Virus record (IMG/VR): IMGVR_UViG_3300047461_000064
Span: 1 to 26,030 of that record
Reading direction: 5' to 3' (one strand)
DNA from: a virus
Length of the DNA stretch: 26,030 nucleotides
Of this stretch, positions 1-15,000 are shown piece after piece. Under the pieces are notes generated by a model. The model had not been told where the DNA came from. It saw only the letters and a program-made list of their open reading frames with translations, and searched no databases. Position 1 is the first letter of the stretch; each line of letters starts with the position of its first letter. The position numbers and the translations under genes were made by a program.

Positions 1-3000
1 TTAATCTATCTCCAAATAGTGTTCCTGTTGAGTCACCTTGTATTGGTGTTCCACTAGTCTCAGGAGTTCTGATAACTAATGTTGTGTCATACTTCAAGTT
101 ACCACCTACATCAATCATTCTTACAACATCACCTGTTTGTGGTGCTGCTGGTAGTGTAACAATTAATGTTTGTGTATTCTGAACATTGACCATGTATATT
201 ATATTTGCAATCAATGATAGATCTGCTTCTGGTGACGCTGCGGATAAGTATCTTGTATGTCTTGCACCACTTGATGTAGTGAAGTTTGTTAATCCGAATG
301 CATCAATCGAACGATCTTGTTTGATAGTGTATTCACTACCACCATTTATACCTAGATTCTGTACTGAGAATACATCTGACTCTGTTGGTGATGCTGATGA
401 TACACCTGTGACTGTTAGAGTTGTCTTAGCAGTTACGTTACCTAAGTTGTCAACTGAGAATGATGGTGTGCAATTTAATGTTAGGAGAACGTTTTCTGGG
501 CAGGATGATGGATATAAGAAGAAGTCTCCTCTAGCAAGTACACCAGCATCCCAATATAATAGACCTTGGTGATCAGCATGTCCGTCATCATTAACAAAGT
601 GGAATAGTTTTGTCTGTTTAACACTATCGTAAATTACAAAGTTACCACCCGCTAGTGTTAGGTTATCTGTGACATTTAGACTACCCTCTCTATATGACTT
701 AGCACCATCACCAACTTGCTCATTCATCACTGATGTATGAGTCTTACCATATAATCTACCAGTTACAATTCCAAGAATTTCAACACCAGTAGTTGTATTT
801 CTAAATCTTAACCACTGTTTGTAGTCCAGTTTAGATTGTGAGATATATCCTCTCTCTAGTATTACAGAGAGATAATCATTACTTACACCAGCAACTAATC
901 TTTGTCTGATCTGAGCATCAGTTACGAGAGATTGTGTCTCATGTTTGATAACTCTTCTAACAACATCAGCAGCACTGTGACTCATGTTGACTGTTCCTTC
1001 CTGTGCTCTAGTTGCAACGATTGTATTCGTTCCATCTACAACATCAGTGATTGTCATAAATTCAATCTGACCAGTTACACCTGTGAATGATGCTAGAGGT
1101 CCTACAGCAATTAAGTCTCCTATCGCAAACTTACCAGTTCCTTCTCCAAGAGATTGAACTGCAATCTGTAAAACAGATGCACTGTTACCAGCAGCAGTTG
1201 ATATAATAGTTGTATTAGGACCATTACCCTGTATTGACTGTGGATCTGCGTAGTAACCATATGTGATTATCTCTGATGCATTCAATGCTGTTGGTAGATC
1301 AGCATTTGTAAGAATACTACCACTGCTAGACCATGCTAAGTTGACATCAAATCTACCAGCATGTGTTCCGATTGTTGTTGTTCCTGAGCATGTATCAACA
1401 TCAAATGTAGTGTTGAGTCCACCATCAGTTGTAGTCAGTCTTTCGTTCCTGCTTGCTCTGAATGTAGTTCCAGTTACTGACTGTGCTCCAATAATATTGG
1501 ATGTTAAGTAAATAGCACCACCAAATACAAAGTCAACAGCAGTATCTTGTAGTAAAAAGAGTGGTGATGAATCTGTAACGACAGATAGAACATCGCCCTT
1601 CTTAATATCATTGATTGTCTTACCAGAAGTTGTAATTGATACGTTAGTAATTACATTTGATCCAGCAGCAGCATCACCTAAGAATGAAATATCACTGAGA
1701 GTACCACATCCACCAGACATATTGAGTGATGAATTGATTGTAACAATAGAACCAGGTACGGCTGGGTTACCAATTTGTACCTCACCTGTTACAGAGTTAA
1801 CTTCAAATACATCTAAGTCTGGGTCAGCACAATTAGAAACTCTAAACTTCTGTACTTGCTGATCTAATGATGTAATAACCTTGATATATTCTGGAACTTT
1901 TGGTGAATCATCTCTGTCAACAATGATGTAATCATTGCTTGTTAGATTACCACCAAACTCAGATAAGTATACACTATCAGTTGCACTGGTATCATTGTCA
2001 AGTGCTTGCTCTGTCCATGTAGCATCAAACTGTACGTTAACCTTGTATATTGGTGTAGTATCAACGTGATTACTTAATACACCACCAAATGCACCAAATG
2101 GTTGACGCTTGACTTTGATGTAGTAAGGTGCTTCACTTATTCTTGTAAGTTCTACAACTTGTAGAATCTCTGGATGACTGGTTGCAGATGATCCTGCACC
2201 AACAGTAGCACTATCAACTATGATATAGTCGTTAGTTCCAAAGTATGGATCGCCATTTGCTTTGACTGGAGCAAACTTAAGTGGTAAGTAGTACTCATCG
2301 CCAGATAGACCAGATAATATAATTGGTTCAACTGCTCCACCAGTATTGATTGAGTTCTGATATGATGCTCCACCCCATTGTCCTGCACCAGCAGTATCAA
2401 CTTGGTTGTATCCTTCTTCGTTTGTCTGTTTTACGAGTACATTTAAGATGTCAACGTTCTTATTGAATAATGCCTGTGATATAATACCATCTTCATGTGA
2501 AACTATATCTGTTCCTAACTGTGCTCTTCCACCAGTAAATGCGAATGATGCAACACCACCACAAAGATGGACATCACCATTAAACTTAGCAGATGCAATA
2601 ACTTCTAACTGGTTATTGATAGTAGTCTTACCACCCTGACCAGCGACATTAATTTCAGATGCGTTAGTAGCAAAGTTAATGATTGAAGGTCCTCCAGAGT
2701 TGGAGAAGAAATCAACCTGTGATGCTTGAGACTTAAGTTCAACAGTATCACCACTTGCTCTGCGGAATCCTAACCACATATCACCATCAACTCTCAAGTT
2801 TCTAGTCTTGATCTTGGTGTATGATAAGTCTTCGTTAGTGTTAGCATATGCACCACCAATTTCTACCTTAGAAATGCTAGTGCCAGCACTGTCAGGTGTT
2901 GCACCTAACCATAGGTTACTGTGTGCAGATGAACCACCAACATATATGAACTGATCTGCAGTGCTATCATTGAATAGATTAGCAGTTGTAACCTGACTAC

Positions 3001-6000
3001 CTATGTTTAATGTACCAACGAATGTAGTATCATCGACTAGGTTAAATGTTCCTGTTGTCTGTGATGTTCTGATCTCAGCAATTACACCATCGCCATTAAC
3101 TTCGATGTCATGCTCAAATCTAGCATCAGCAGTGAATCTTGATGTTCCTGCTACAACCAGAGCTCTGTCTAGGTTAGCATTACTTACATTGATACCAACA
3201 CGACCACTGTTTGTAGTTGCTATTCTGAATACTGATATGTCATTAGGAGCAGAACTATCTCCACCAACTAATAATGCATTGTCAACAGCAGTCTTATCAC
3301 GATCAGCAAACTGTGTATGCTGTAAGAAGTCAGCAGTTGTTCTACCACTGATGAATGCTGTACCAACAACATCTAAGTTAGCACGTGGATCTGTTGTAAG
3401 GTTATCAACAAACGCATTTTCATATGCACTGTGTGGTGCTCTTGCGACTGTGTTAATACCTAACTTGTAATCACCAATAGTTTCTGTCTCTGTTCTTAAT
3501 GCTTCACCACCTAATACACCAACTTCCTTGAAGTTAGAGTTAGAGAACTCAATGGTAGGTGCTGTCGCTCCTACAGCAGTTCCAGCAATGATTGTCTCCC
3601 ATGGTTGTGTTGCCTGTGGAATCTGATCAATAACTTGGAAATGACAGTAGTTATTTGTTGGTGAGAATGGATCGCCAGGTTTAGCAGCATATATCTGCCA
3701 TGTTAGATTTAATCTAGGATCATAGTAGAAGTTCTTAATTCTAATCTGTGAACTAGATGTAATTCCAATCTCTTGGTTAGTAAGAGCAACGCCACTATTA
3801 AAGTCTCTGAACTCTAATTTAACAACGTTTGATCCATCAAACACAATATTGTCAATACTATTGTTAGCAATCTGTGCAAAGTAGTTAGCGAGGATCCAAC
3901 CAAGAGAACCACTCTTACCTATTTCAGATCCCTTAAGTAATACATCGCCTGTTTTTGCTAGTACACCACCATAATTTACAAACTGTCCTGCGTTTATTCT
4001 AGATCCGCCGTTTGCAATCAATGGAGATTGATTAGGTGTGATGTTAGAAGCAACACCCGCTACAGTATGTGTCTGGAATAAGTATCCCTGACCATTACCT
4101 CTAGCATTAAACTGGAATACAGCAGATTTAATTGTGTTCTTACTAATTCTGATGTCACCCTCAGTTGGAGGTGAGAATGAAGTTCTGTCTAGTCCTTCAT
4201 CCTGTTCTAGTTGTGTAACTGGATCAACAGATGTGACATTTGAACGAATGATCAAAGCATCACGTGCCTGTGTAAGATCAGAATCTTGAACAGCAATGGT
4301 GATAGGTGATTCAAATGTGTTCACCAATTCACCGTCACCACCAACAACTGTAATATTCTGGTTGAATGTTACAGGAGTATCGAAGGTAGTAACTAATCCT
4401 CCTAGTGTATCATCCTCATCTCCATCATCTACAAGTGTTGCCCTGTCTATGAATGTCTCTTCACCAGTGATAGCATTGATTCTTCTGTTACCAATATACA
4501 AGTCACCTTGTGAGTTGATACCAGTGTAGAATACAATACCACCGTCTTGTTTCTTGGACTGTGCGTAGAAGTCTTCGTCTGGTGTGAGTACAACTTCTTG
4601 TCTTGCTGGTAAACCAGTACTGTAGTTACCTGGACCGAAACCGAGGTATTCAAATGTGTGGTTTCCTGCTCTTGCGATAGATGGTCGTCTAAGTTCGACG
4701 TAGTATTTCGTATCTGTTATTGATACAGCACCATTACCACCAATCGGTATCTTTCTTTGTTCAGATCCTGATGCAGCGTTACCACTTTGTGCTTCAATTG
4801 TATATGATCTTTCGATAAACGCTGGTTGTTCTGTCAAGTCTGCAACCATTTCTCTGGTTGTTGATCCTTTGAAATCGTTGACTGTAACAGCACCATGTAC
4901 ATAGTTATCAGCAGCAGAGTATGCTTGTGGTGGATCAATTAATCCAGCATAGTAATCTTTCTCTTTCTGTGTTGTACCAGAGTTGTTGAACCAAAGAGGA
5001 TCGTTTCTATAGTTTAGAGGATATAGTTTACCGACTGGTTGTGAGAACTTAAACTTCTTAAAGTTGTTAGTTACACCAGCACCAGTTGGGAATGGTGAGA
5101 TATTACCACGTAGTGCAGTTAGATAGTAAATACCATCCTGCTGACCTGAGATACGTTGTTGTAATGTCTCATATCCGAAGATATAGAATGTATCTTCAAT
5201 AACACCAACATCATCAACACTATCAACATAGTATTCTACACCAGCGTCATCTTGTATTCTGTCGCCAGGTGTGATTGTGTAAACGTTCGCACCGTTTTGC
5301 TTGTAGAAAAACTGGGGATTATTTTTTGCAATTTGGGTCTTAAGAGGTAGTGATTTGCCCATATCCTGATCCTCTAGCATGTCAGCAAAGACTGTGCCTT
5401 GAGTAAATCTTGTATTGGCGTACTCACTATAAACTAGATCACCACCACGAATATTCTTGATGATAATATAATGCTCACCATTTATGGTGTAGTAAGCATG
5501 GATATTTGCAAGACCTGATGAGTTACCAGCAAATGAAACTGCGTTGGTAGATGATGCAAGATTATTTACTTTGCTTGTTACGAAGTTACCACCCTGTGGT
5601 GATGTGATCTTAACTGTAGTAAATGTCTCGTTTCTTAAGCCAGGGAAGTTCTTAGTATCGACACCATGATCAAATAGTGTTAGTTCTAAGTATTCAATGC
5701 TGTCATCTAATATGTCCTTAACTTTACGTCCAGACTCGATTGTTGCTTGGATACCAGATGTGAACTTAGCAAATGCTCTGTATTCAATACCAGCACCTGT
5801 TGTGTCTCTTCTGTATGGATCGTATGATCCAGATGTATCACCAATAAATTCACCAGCATCAACTGGGTTCTGGAATCTAGCACCATATACACTACCAACA
5901 ACTGGTTTTAGTAGGATCTTCTGTGGTACTAACTTACGTGTGTCGTCAGTTCTAGTCTTAATAACAAATCCATTGATAGGATCTCTAGCGTTCTGTAAGT

Positions 6001-9000
6001 AACTAGGAATAACCATACGAAGTTTGTATGTTCTCTCATCAGCAATACGATTGTCTTCTAGACGCTGATACCACATGTCAGTGGATCTTTGTCTGTCTGC
6101 GTAGTCTGACTCCTTAATTCTCCAGAATATATTATTTTTCTTGACGTTATCTGGTTGTCCAGTAACTTCATCCCTACATTGAATGTACCATTTACCACTT
6201 GTTGCGGTAGCGTCAGTAAAGCCAGGATCAAACTTCATTGGTGAACGACGTTTGTTAGCAAATACATCAAACTTAGTTCCACTCTGACCAGATGCAAATG
6301 TAATTGGATTTACATTGTTAATAGCATCAGCATGTGACTTGTGTAATGTGATTACCTTACTGTTCTGGTAACGAGTGAAGAACTCAACGTTAGGATTAAT
6401 TCTACCGATAGCAGAATTTTGTGGATCAGTAACTGCAACAGATGAATCATTTGCATAAGTTGTAGAAACTAGAGGTAGTACACCACCTTCTACTGCTCTG
6501 ATGAATGCTTTCTGTGGAGTTGTTCCTGCATTTGGTACGTCAAATATATGTGAAACGTTGGTCATAATACCAGCGTTGACTGTATTTGTTAACTCTGCAC
6601 TGTAGTTGTGTAGATCATACTTGTCATCAAGAACGAATTGATAAAGATCAATCTCAACATCCTTGTCTATACTATCTGTCTCAGATGCATAGATGTAGAT
6701 ACCAGCAGCAGCATTTTCTTTGGATGTTGCAAGCATCAATCTAGTCTGATCACTACCATTGAATAGTGTTGTTGCACCATAGTTTTCTGGTTGTGTAACT
6801 CTGCCTGGTGCGATTACATAATATGTTCTGTTAGTTTCAAATCCATTTGGTAGTCTAACAAGACGCTTGTCAACATCAACATACTTACCAGTTACTTGAT
6901 CGAAACGGGGTCTTGGAACTAATCTTACGGGAGTTCCAGTCTCAAAGTTATGTGGGTTTGAAGGACCTGTACCAGCAACGTCAATTGTGAATAGTGTTGC
7001 TCTAGATGATAACAGTGCAGTGTTGACTGTTTGTTCTTGTCTAGTGACTGTGCCAAGACCACTGTTAATAATAGTAGTGATGTTACCGACTAATGTTTCA
7101 ATGGCGTTTGCTGTTCCTGCACACTCTCTACTTGATGGTGATGTGGTTGTATCAGCAATAACTTCAGGACCTTCTGACTCAGGACCTACAGTCACAGTTG
7201 TTGGTAATGTGTCTGCCCAGATACCATTTTCATATACAAAGTATAGATCAATTGTTGTGCTATTCTGTAGTGCGTTTACAGTCACACCCTCAGTCAATCT
7301 AGAACCATTGACACCAAGTTCAACTTGTGTGTTACTTACAATTCTCTTGACATATGTTCCTTGTGGTATTGTTGTGTAAACTGGAGTTGGACTGTTACCT
7401 AGTAAGCCAGGTGCATTGTCTCCATCACGATAAGATCCAGCAGTGTATTCAACAACACTCATACCTATGATAATACCACGAGTATCGTTAACATCTACAA
7501 TTGCAGAACCAGAGTTAGTTGAACAATTATATGCTAGAACATCGAAGTTTCTCATGGCAGCAGTTGCCATCTGTCCAACGTAATCCCATGCGTCTAGTGT
7601 TTCTGTCTTCTCCCCATCAATGTATTCTAGATTGTTACCAACATAATATGCTTCACCAGCCTGTATACTGTTTAAGTTACCACCAAGTCTAAGGTCATTA
7701 ACAACAGCATCAACGATGTATGTGACATCACGGAAACACTTGGATGCTTCGTTATTGATTGTAAAGTCACCTGTGTTGAGTACGGGTAGACCAGCAAGTG
7801 TCCCGTCAGTGATTGCGTCATTGAGAATATCAAATAGAACCTCAATAGAACTACGAACGTTAGCACAATCCCATTCACCATTGTTTAGTGGAGGTAGAGC
7901 ATCTAAATTACCATCATTAATAGAGTTGCAAAGGATGTCAAGTAAAGCATTGACTGTTGCACAAACATCAGAGCAGTTACCATCCTGATATGTGGATGGT
8001 TGATACTTACCAGCAGATCTTGGATATGCATGTGATGTCTTGTTCTGATCTTTAGTACATGTAAAGATGAGTGACTCTTCCTTCAATTTAATTGATGTAC
8101 CAGATGCTAGACTATGGTTACCTATAGTCAATGCAAGTTGTCCACTTGTTTGATCATATACAGCATTTGATACGTTATGCTCAACTAATGGTGATGTGCC
8201 AACGTTAATTGTAATACTATAAGTTGTAACAGCAGTTGGGTTTACATTCTGTCCCTGTACTGGGTCACTTGCTCTAGGATATGTCTTAGTAGTTCCATAC
8301 TGATCCATTCCACATGAGAATGTGAGTGAGTTATCATCTAATGATAGTGAATCACCTGTAGTTACGCCATGAGCAAATCCAAAGTACATTACCAATAGTC
8401 CACTTGTTGCATCATATGTTGCGTTGGTTGGTGTTATTTGTGCACCGTTAACAACATTGACTGCACCAGTTGTAGCACTTACAAACTTATGATCATAGTT
8501 ACCACCAGATATGACTGCACCTGACTGTGCAGCAACAAATGTATGGGCGTATTGTTCGCCCGCTGGTGATGCACCAACGTTAATTGTAATTGATGTTGCA
8601 GTTGCAGATAGTATGTTGAGTGCTGTGTTCCAACCAGGATCTGCACCATCAGCAGTTGTCCTTTGTATACCATTAAGATTACCAACGCCAGCATCAGTTC
8701 CGATTGCTCCGATGATGATGTCCATCAATGAGTCAACAGCAGCGACTGCTGAACCACACTTAGGTAATAGTTCCTCATCATCCCAGTCGTCTACGATTGT
8801 ATTGTCAATGATTTGTGTTAGATCGTTACCAGCAGAAACAGTGACTGTTTCATTCTTGATAACTTGCATTGCAACATTCTTAACTTCTTGGAATACCTTT
8901 GCTACCTCGTCTCTTTCTACATCTTGAATGATCTGTGGATATGTCTTACCATTAAAGTCATTAGTGATGTAACCTTTAGCAATAGAATATGTCTTATAGT

Positions 9001-12000
9001 TACCACCAAACTTAACATCCCACATTACATCACGTAACACATCATAGATGTCATCTAAGCAATCTTGTGCTGTATTTCCTGTAGATGGTGTGTATGATGG
9101 ATATGCTGCTCTCATTCTCTCATATGCTTCCTTAGCAATAAAGAGTTGATTAGATATAACCATGTCATGTGCATCACACTCAATGTCTCCAACAATAGGA
9201 GGATCACCAATAGTGTCAAGTGTAATGTTTAGATCACGATCATAGTATTGATTGTTCAATGCACGTTGCATCAAATCTTCTGCACGTTTGAATGCAGTAA
9301 CTGATGGTGCAACCTCATTGTCAACACCGTTAGCAATGAGTTGGTTACCCTTGAAGTATTCCTTAGTTGCAGCGATAGTAAACTCGTTACCACCAAACCA
9401 AAGATCTTGTGCAACTGCCTCAACTACAATACCCAAGTCTCTACGACACTTAGCTTCGCCAGGTATCAGTGTGCCAGGATTGGCAGCGTTATTCCAGATA
9501 CCACCTGTGATATTACCAGCAGCGATAGCATCGGTAACGATAGTTCCTAGTGTGTCAATAGCAGACTGTACATCTGAACATGCACTTGAACTTGTTCTGC
9601 TTGTAATTGCTGAGTTCTGTTTTCTAACTGCGTTTGCTGTTGCAGATACAAATGTGTGGGCGTAGTTACCACCAGCGATAACTGCTCCAGCTGTTGCTGA
9701 TACAAATGTATGTGGATCAGTGTTTGTAGATGGAACAGTTGTTAATACTTGAAGTGTAATTGTAGTTCCAGTTACTGACTCAATGTTAATTGCAGTATTA
9801 TAAAATGGGTCATTACCATTTGATCTAGGATATGATTTCTCTGCAGCAGCACCTGTAGCACCGTTATATCCACAACTGAATGTTAATGAGTTAGGTGCTA
9901 ACTTAATAGATGTACCAGCAGTTAAATCATGAGCACCAATCTCAAGAACCATTAGTCCTGTGTTAGGATCATATGTTGTTCCTGTAGTTGGTGTGTATGT
10001 TACTAGAGGTGATGTACCTACGTTAACTTCAAATGTATCATTAGTTTTATTTGCAACAGTCAACCATGTGTTGAATGTTGGATCAGTTGGTCTTGGATAT
10101 GTTTTGTTAGCAGTATTACCATCCATTGTACATGATAGTGTCAATGAATTTTCTAAGAACTTAATCTTATCTCCGTTAGCAAGTCCGTGACCTGTAATAG
10201 TTGTTACTAGAGTTCCAGTTGTTGCATCATATGTCACGTTAGTAGGAGTTCCTACGTCAGTAGTTGATCCAGCATAAGTAGATCCACCTTCTGTAACTGT
10301 TAGATCTTTGTAGTATAACTGGTTGGTGATTGCTTTCTTCATCTCACCAATAGCAGTATTATATGCAGTTATACTTTCTGACTCTTCACCCTGTAGACCA
10401 TTTGGCAATGGTGTACTTGCATTGGTAAAGTATTGTTCTGTGTATTCTCTGGTATGTTTGTTACCTTCGTGATACATGTCAACGGAAATAGCATCAATGA
10501 AGTATCCTAAGTCACGAGCACACTTGACTTCGCCAGGTCCTCTACCAGTACCATAGTTAACTTCTATTGGCATGGTGCTAAGGTTACCATTAGCAAGAAT
10601 TGTAGTAACAATACCTGTTAGTGTATCAGTTGCAGCTTGTACATCAGAACATAATGCTGATTGTGCATCAATCAATTCATTCTCAGTGTTACCACCAAAG
10701 TTGACTGCGTTAGATGTAGCACTCACAAATGTATGTGCATAGTTACCACCACTCTCAACTGCACCAGTGGTTGCAGATACAAATGTATGTGGATCAGTGT
10801 TTGTGGAAGGAACAGTTGTTAATACTTGGAGAGTAATTGTTGTAGCAGTTACTGACTGAATTGCAATTGAAGTATTGAAGAATGGGTCATTACCATTTGA
10901 TCTAGGATATGCTTTCTCAGCAGCAGCACCAGTAGCACCACCAAATCCACAACTGAATACTAATGATTCCTCTTTTAACTTAACATTTGTACCAGCAGTC
11001 AAGTTATGAGCACCGATTTCAAGAACCATCAATCCTGTATTAGGATCATATGTTGTTCCTGTGGTTGGTGTGAACTCTACAATAGGTGATGCACCAACAT
11101 TGACTGTAATAGTATCTGCTGTAGATGAAGTAATTTCGATATACTGTCCAGATACTGGGTCGGTTGTACGAGGATATGTGTGGTTGGTTGCATTGTTATC
11201 CATTGAACATGTAAATGTCAATGAGTTATCTGCAATCTTAATATAGTCTCCTGTACTTAAATCATGGTTGGCAATATCAAGAACCATATCACCAGTAGAT
11301 GCAGTATATGCAGCACCATGTGGTGTGTAATCTCTAGATACCTGACCGTATGCTGAGCCAGGTGCATTGTCTGCAGTTCTATCAATCGCTCCTTGTGTAC
11401 CATTGTCTTTGAAGTATAACTGGTTAGTTATTGCCTTCTTGATCATGTCACGAGCTTTATTGAAGTTCGTGTTGTATACTGCTGAGTTGAATGAGAACTC
11501 AGGTGTTGTATTATCAGTAAAGAACTCTGCTGCAAATCTATGTGAGTAAACATTACCCTTACAGAATAAGTCAAGTGCAACTGAGTCAACAAAGATACCA
11601 ATATCTCTACGACATTTCTCTTCGCCAGGTCCTGAGATATATGATGTCTCTGAAGGAAGACCAGATAGATTACCAGCAGTAATTTGTGCAGTAACAATAT
11701 CAGTCAAAGTAACGATAGCAGACTGTACATCATCGCATGCACCAGACTGGTTGTTAGGAATGTCTCCACCACCTCCACCATACTGTGCAGGACCTGGTGT
11801 AACACTAAGATCTTGTATACTCAACTGGTTAGCTACAGCAAGTTTCATGTAGTCTCTTGCTTTGTTGAATGCAAATACACTTTCTGCTTCTTCACCCTGT
11901 AGACCACCAATGATCCATGTAGTACCAGCAGCATTGAAATATTCTGAGATAAACTTACGTGCATACTTATTACCACCAACAAATAAGTCTAAACCTATTG

Positions 12001-15000
12001 CTTCTATGAAGATGTCTAGGTCACGCTTACATTTTGCTTCGTACTGTCCGTGGTTTGGATACTGTGCAAATGTATCATTCCATGCTGTGTTTACAATCTC
12101 TACTCTGTTCTGTACAATTAAACGATAACCGTCAGCATATCTCGAACGTGCATCTGTTGCTTGGTCACCAACAAAATAATAGTCTGGATGTTGTACAGTT
12201 GTTTCTGCTAGTGCTGTGTCAACAATCTGATCTCTGTTCTTTGAAATCAAACGATATGCAGATGCGTATCTTGATCCTTCATCAGTCTGGTTGTCTCCAT
12301 CAATATAGAAGTTAGGATGATCAACAGCAATCTGAGCAAGTGCCTTATCTCTAATCTCAGATGAGTTTCTTCTGATTAGACGGAATGCATCAGCAAGTCT
12401 TGACTGTGAGTTTGTCTGTGTATCAGTAGGATGATAGAAGTCAGGATGATATACAGATATCTCTGCGACTGCTGCATCAAGAATGAAATCTTTGTTAGCA
12501 ACGATTCTGTTACGGGCGTCTTTATAACGGGATGCTGGATCTGCTTTAAGTGCTAAGTCAATAGTAACACCATTTGTTGTGTCACCATCTAGTTCTGCCT
12601 GTGAACCTGTCTTACCAACATTAATACCATATGGTGCAAGGTTACTGTTAGGATCAGGATCATATAAATCTGCTTTGTTTGGTAGTAAGTTAGCAATAGC
12701 AAGTTTACATAGATCTCTTGCTCTACGGAATGCGTAGGTTGCATAGTCCTCCTCACCAACTAGACCATTAGTTAGTGGGTTACCATCACCATCAAAGTAT
12801 TCTCTTGTTGCTGCAATAACGTTTGCGTTACCACCATCTCTTAAATCTTCTGCAACAGCATCAACAACTAAACCAATATCTCTCTTGCACTTACCATCAC
12901 CAATACCTTGAATCACTGCTGATCCATAAGTTCTGATCATGTCATCAAATGCTGTGTCAACAATATACTGTCTGTTTGCTGCAATCAAGTTACGAGCATC
13001 AAAGTATCTGTTACCAGCAGGATCTAAACCAGGATTAACATAAGGAATATTCTGAAGTCTAGGATATTTTTCTAGAATATATCCAAATACTTCTTCTTGG
13101 ATCATGCGTCTGTTGCTTTCAATCAAGTTAGCAGCATCAGCATATACACTGTTGACTACACCACCACTAGGATTAAGAATAGATCCTTTTGCAATGTACT
13201 TAACAAAACCAGTTGGTTCTAGTGATGCATTGAAGAACTCATCTGTGCCAGGTGCTGGATCTAACTTAACATATAATTTGTCATCAGACTTAGCACCTAA
13301 TCTATAACCATCAATTGTTGCTGCTGGTCTGACTAATGGATCTACAATATCTTCGTTGCCGAGGAATAATTTAGTATAGTTCTGTGATGTAGATAATGTT
13401 CCTTGTATATCAATAGTATAATAGGAAATCTTTTTAGTGCTGGCAGTATTATCAACAACTGTCTTAGGAGGAATAATATCTGTGATGAATCCACCCTTAT
13501 CTTGGTTGAATGCAAATCCTTTGAAACCAATAGCATGTAAGGATGTGTTACCAAAGTTAGAGTTAGAGTTGGTGATTGACATGTCACCACCTGACTCCAT
13601 CAAGAAGTGATCAGCAAAACCAACAGCAAAGATACTAACACACTGAATGAATGAATCTTCAGATGCTCTAACGTGGAAGTTTCTCCACTCATCTTTATAG
13701 TATGCGTCACCTTTTGTATGATATGGAACTGTAGCAAATGCGTCTACAAGTGATGCTTGGTTCCATGTGTTTGTATACTCGTCGTATCTAATGAATGCTC
13801 TATCATCTTTCTGTAGAGATACACCAGTGTACTGAGCGATAACCATTGATTTGAAACCAGTGGCTTTCAAACCATTTGCCCAGATACCACAAATACCCCA
13901 TGTAGATCTGATTGATACGTTAAAGACATATGGTGATGCAGATTCAACTGAGTCAACTTCTGCTAATGCCTGTGCATTCTGTCCAAGTGCTGGTGTTGTG
14001 TCAACACTTACAGTCTGTCCAGACACAATATTACTACCAATTCCACTTGTTACAAATGGAACTAGATATTTAAATTTACGGGCGTCGTTCTGATCAATCT
14101 CTTTGATCTCGAAGATACCTTCTAATACGTCATCAATTTCTGTGTTTGCAATAGCAACAAACTGTCCTTGGAAATATCCATGGTCAACTTTAGTTGTTAC
14201 TGTTACTTCTGTAGTAGATGCAGGAATACTAGGATCAGTTGTAGCATCAGTAAGAGTCAAACTCTCAATAATTCTAGAGTCAGATAGAGGACCTACAATT
14301 CTGTTTTCTTGTACTCTTGTATCAAATTCGCCAGGATCATCAATAGTTGGTTGATATGCAGAGAATGCCTTAGCAATTTTTCTGTAGAATAGATTTAACT
14401 CATCTGTATCTGCATATTCAAATACTGTTAGTTTGTGGTGAGAATAGTTAGGTGCTGCTAATCTAGTAAAGTCAGATGGATCGTAGTAAACTTTACCAGT
14501 TCCAGCTGCAGCATCATATAGAGGAGATTCAGATGTTGTTTGACCATCTTTAAGAGTAAACTGCCAGAAATAACAACCACCAGTTACATTGAACATAGCA
14601 GTACGAGGAATCTCTCTTTCTGTTACAGCAGGATCAGGAACATAAAGAGGTCTTACAACAGTTCTTCTTAAATCATAACCAACGAGTGATGAACCACGAG
14701 GAATAATGGCACCACCTTCAGTGTTATTAAACTTATAGTATACGTTATCAGAATTAGATAAATCTAGGATGCTGTCATCTGTCCAAGCATTGTTTGCTTG
14801 ATCAAAACCAAATATATCAACGCCACTTGTGTCTACTAAACCAGGTCTATTATCAATATAATGGATGCCAGGCATCAACATTATAGTGAATTGGTCGAAC
14901 CTATCATTTCCAAATCCTGGTAGATATGAATACCTAGCAATTTCTAAAAATGCTCTCTGTATGCTTTTAAATGGTACAACTGGTGAATTACCTCTGTTAG

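Larger units (their letters stand above)
7500..12895 (-). repeat. seven C-[KRL]-x-D...GGN modules in the giant gene
   Basis: A roughly 75-residue module recurs with its leading Cys codon at 12887, 12029, 11612, 10520, 9446, 9059 and 7736 (low coordinate). The core reads C-K/R-R-D-[IL]-G-x(3)-[DE]-[AS]-[VI]-x(2)-D-[LM]-x(3)-GN, then an aromatic-rich EYF segment, a GL..EE segment and a helix ending in A[IV].NQL. The copies at 9059 (CLDDIYDVLRDV) and 7736 (CFRDVTYIVDAV) are more diverged. Most are preceded by a helical CSDVQSAIxTLxxIV segment ending in GNL. I do not recognise a named family. Confidence 0.8.

Noticed and set aside
12085-13150. CRISPR-like array because of regular spacing
   Set aside because: The repeats are diverged at DNA level, in frame and part of a protein-coding repeat, with no conserved repeat/spacer structure.
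186-14354. Many open frames of 60-155 codons on the plus strand and in another minus frame across this region
   Set aside because: They overlap the giant gene throughout, have low-complexity Ser/Thr/Val-rich translations typical of antisense to coding DNA, and lack ribosome sites or recognisable domains.
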